A stretch of 18,923 bases of DNA from Terfezia claveryi (lineage: Eukaryota > Ascomycota > Pezizomycetes > Pezizales > Pezizaceae), in the NCBI GenBank assembly GCA_015179025.1, contig WHUX01000571.1, forward strand, positions 1-18,923. The letters are read 5' to 3'. The notes beneath the pieces are model-generated. The model made no database searches and was not told the origin of the DNA. It was given only the letters and a program-made list of their open reading frames with translations. Position numbers and translations under genes: made by a program. Of the stretch, positions 17,560-18,923 are shown piece after piece; positions within the stretch are counted from its first letter, which is position 1; each line of letters begins with the position of its first letter.

Positions 17560-18923
17560 CTACCTGACGAGAAAGGCATCTGCCTTGCCATTCTTATCAC
17601 CTGGGCGGTAGATGATTCTAAAATTGAACTGGCTTAGTATTTCCGCCCATCTGGCCTGCCTTCGATTGAGTATTTTAGTGGAATTAAAGTACTCAAGGTT
17701 CTTGTGATCTGTATACACAATTATCTCCTCCGGGGCACCCATGAGAAAATGTCTCCATTCTTGGAAACAATTGACAATTACAACCATTTCTTTGTCATGG
17801 ACGTCGTAATTAAGTTCTGCTGGGATGAAGCGTTTCGAATAGTACGCTACTGGGTGCCAACAACCATCTGGTTCTTTTTGGGATAGAATACCAGCTTTGC
17901 TAGATCAGACGCGTCTGTCTCGATCATTTTGGTCGTTCTGGGTGATAATGGCATAGTATTGGAGCGGTGTGAACCTATATTTTAACTCATCGAAGGCCTG
18001 TTGACACTGCTATGTCCAGTTCCAAGGAACTCCATTGTGCGTTAGTGTCTGAATCGGCAAAGCCAAACTACTAAAGCCTTGAATAAACCGGCGATAGAAA
18101 TTAGCAAACCAATAAACCTCTGCACTTCTTTGACGTTCCGGGAGCCTGCCAGGCGAGGATGTCCTCGACTTTCTTCTGCCCCATTTGTATCCCCTTTGTA
18201 CCTACTTTAAATCCCACGAATTCGACTTCTGGACATGGAAGATACACTTGTCTATGTTGACACAAAGGTTATTCTCCGTTAGTTTCTGCAGCACCCAACG
18301 GACGAGCTCGACATGTTCTTCCTCTATTTGGGTATAAATGAGGATATTATCAATATATACAACTATTCCTCGGTCAATTCGTTCTGATAGAATATTGTTA
18401 ACATGTCGCTGGAAAACAGATGGCGCATTAGTTAGCCCAAAAGGCATAACTGTGTATTCGTATAGGCATATCTTGTCTTGAATCTGTTTTCCACTCGTCT
18501 CCGGCTGCTATTCTGAGTAGGTTAAACCCGAGTTTGAGATCGAGTTTGGAGAAACCTGTGAAGTACCAACTTGTTCTATTAGGGTAGTCATAAGTGGTAG
18601 GGGATACTTGTCTTTTTTGGTTATGGCATTGAGCCCTCTATAGTCATGACTATTCTGAGCTTGCCATTTGGCTGTTTGGCGAAGAATATAGGAGTACCAG
18701 CATTGCTTTTGCTCGGTCTTATCTTGCCGGTTCAGAGCATCTTATCTAGGTATTCTTGAGAAGCTCAATTCATCAAGGGAGAGGGGGTATAGTTTTCCTG
18801 ATGGGGACTCTTTCCTTCTTCTAACTCAATTGTCATGTCTTGTGGACCGTGCGTGGGAAGGGCGGATTGCAACTCCTTTCCAAAGATTTTTACAAAATCC
18901 CTGTACTGTGTTAGTAATCATCA
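17560..18923 (-). pseudogene. pol, reverse transcriptase and RNase H part (copy B), cut by the window edge
   Basis: The RT enters at the right edge (YRDFVKIFGKELQSALPTHG) and continues through IRPSKSNAGTPIFFAKQPNG, MPFGLTNAPSVFQRHVN and VVYIDNILIYT. RNase H follows with AYYSKRFIPAELNY, then IIVYTDHKNLEYF and ARWAEILSQFNFRIIYRPGD, ending in KADA near 17570 with a local frame change. The protein copies the RNA genome to DNA. The catalytic YxDD reads YIDN (about 18353-18364): the second Asp codon GAT became AAT. Several stops (TGA, TAG) and frame changes near 18630, 18540, 18470 and 18210 confirm inactivation. Confidence 0.88.

Larger units (their letters stand above)
14249..18923 (-). mobile_element. 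Chromovirus family 2, copy B: 3' LTR and pol, cut by the right window edge
   Basis: Minus-strand order from the right edge: RT, RNase H, HHCC and DDE integrase, chromodomain, stop at 15946, polypurine tract at 15715-15705, LTR 15701-14249. This is the standard order of a Ty3/Gypsy chromovirus. Its gag and 5' LTR lie beyond the window. The LTR is homologous to that of copy A, so both belong to one family. Confidence 0.88.

Overview
The window reads as a transposon- and repeat-dominated stretch of a filamentous fungal genome, most likely an ascomycete. The reasons are two chromovirus-type Ty3/Gypsy families, an integrase gene with three 52-59 bp introns carrying GT...AG ends, and many C-to-T/G-to-A type nonsense changes (CAA to TAA, CGA to TGA, GAT to AAT) resembling RIP or methylcytosine decay. 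Genus cannot be fixed from sequence alone; a Pezizomycete is only a guess. No ordinary housekeeping gene is visible.

Layout. (1) 1-1288: the 5' end of a Ty3/Gypsy element on the minus strand, with an LTR (777-1288) whose U3 holds two 24-bp palindromes and a TATA box, then a decayed gag running off the left edge. (2) 1289-2190: AT-rich sequence holding a GC-rich island built on the palindrome CCATACCGGTATGG; a second copy lies inverted at 10390-10518. (3) 2198-5060: a compound satellite locus. A 24-bp array, a tRNA-derived pol III-like unit with a hairpin tail, a short 24-bp triplet repeat, a large 29-bp satellite with a 464-bp (16 x 29) higher-order duplication, then a second 24-bp array. (4) 5300-5554: a fold-back element with 77-bp arms. 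(5) 5783-6160: a small ORF for a possible 125-residue membrane-anchored protein, followed by an A-tract. (6) 6230-7282: a G-rich, G-quadruplex-prone minisatellite. (7) 7446-8025: three more tandem repeat families, one related to the fold-back. (8) 8027-9961: a four-exon transposon integrase on the minus strand (KRBA2/SCAND3-like: HHCC finger, DDE core, acidic insert, C-terminal Cys-rich knuckle), broken by four stop codons. (9) 9971-10845: repeats upstream of it. (10) 11018-18923: two copies of one large chromovirus family facing each other. Copy A on the plus strand has a 5' LTR and gag. Copy B on the minus strand has its 3' LTR abutting the interrupted gag of A, then integrase with chromodomain, RNase H and RT running off the right edge.

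How it fits together. Nothing here forms an operon or pathway. The coding content is retrotransposon gag/pol, one DDE integrase and one small orphan ORF. Both retroelements and the integrase are inactivated. The most noteworthy points are the intron-containing KRBA2-like integrase, the two satellites that share a 12-mer in opposite orientation, the paired GC-rich palindrome islands, the near-perfect fold-back with a dispersed relative, and the head-to-head chromovirus arrangement.
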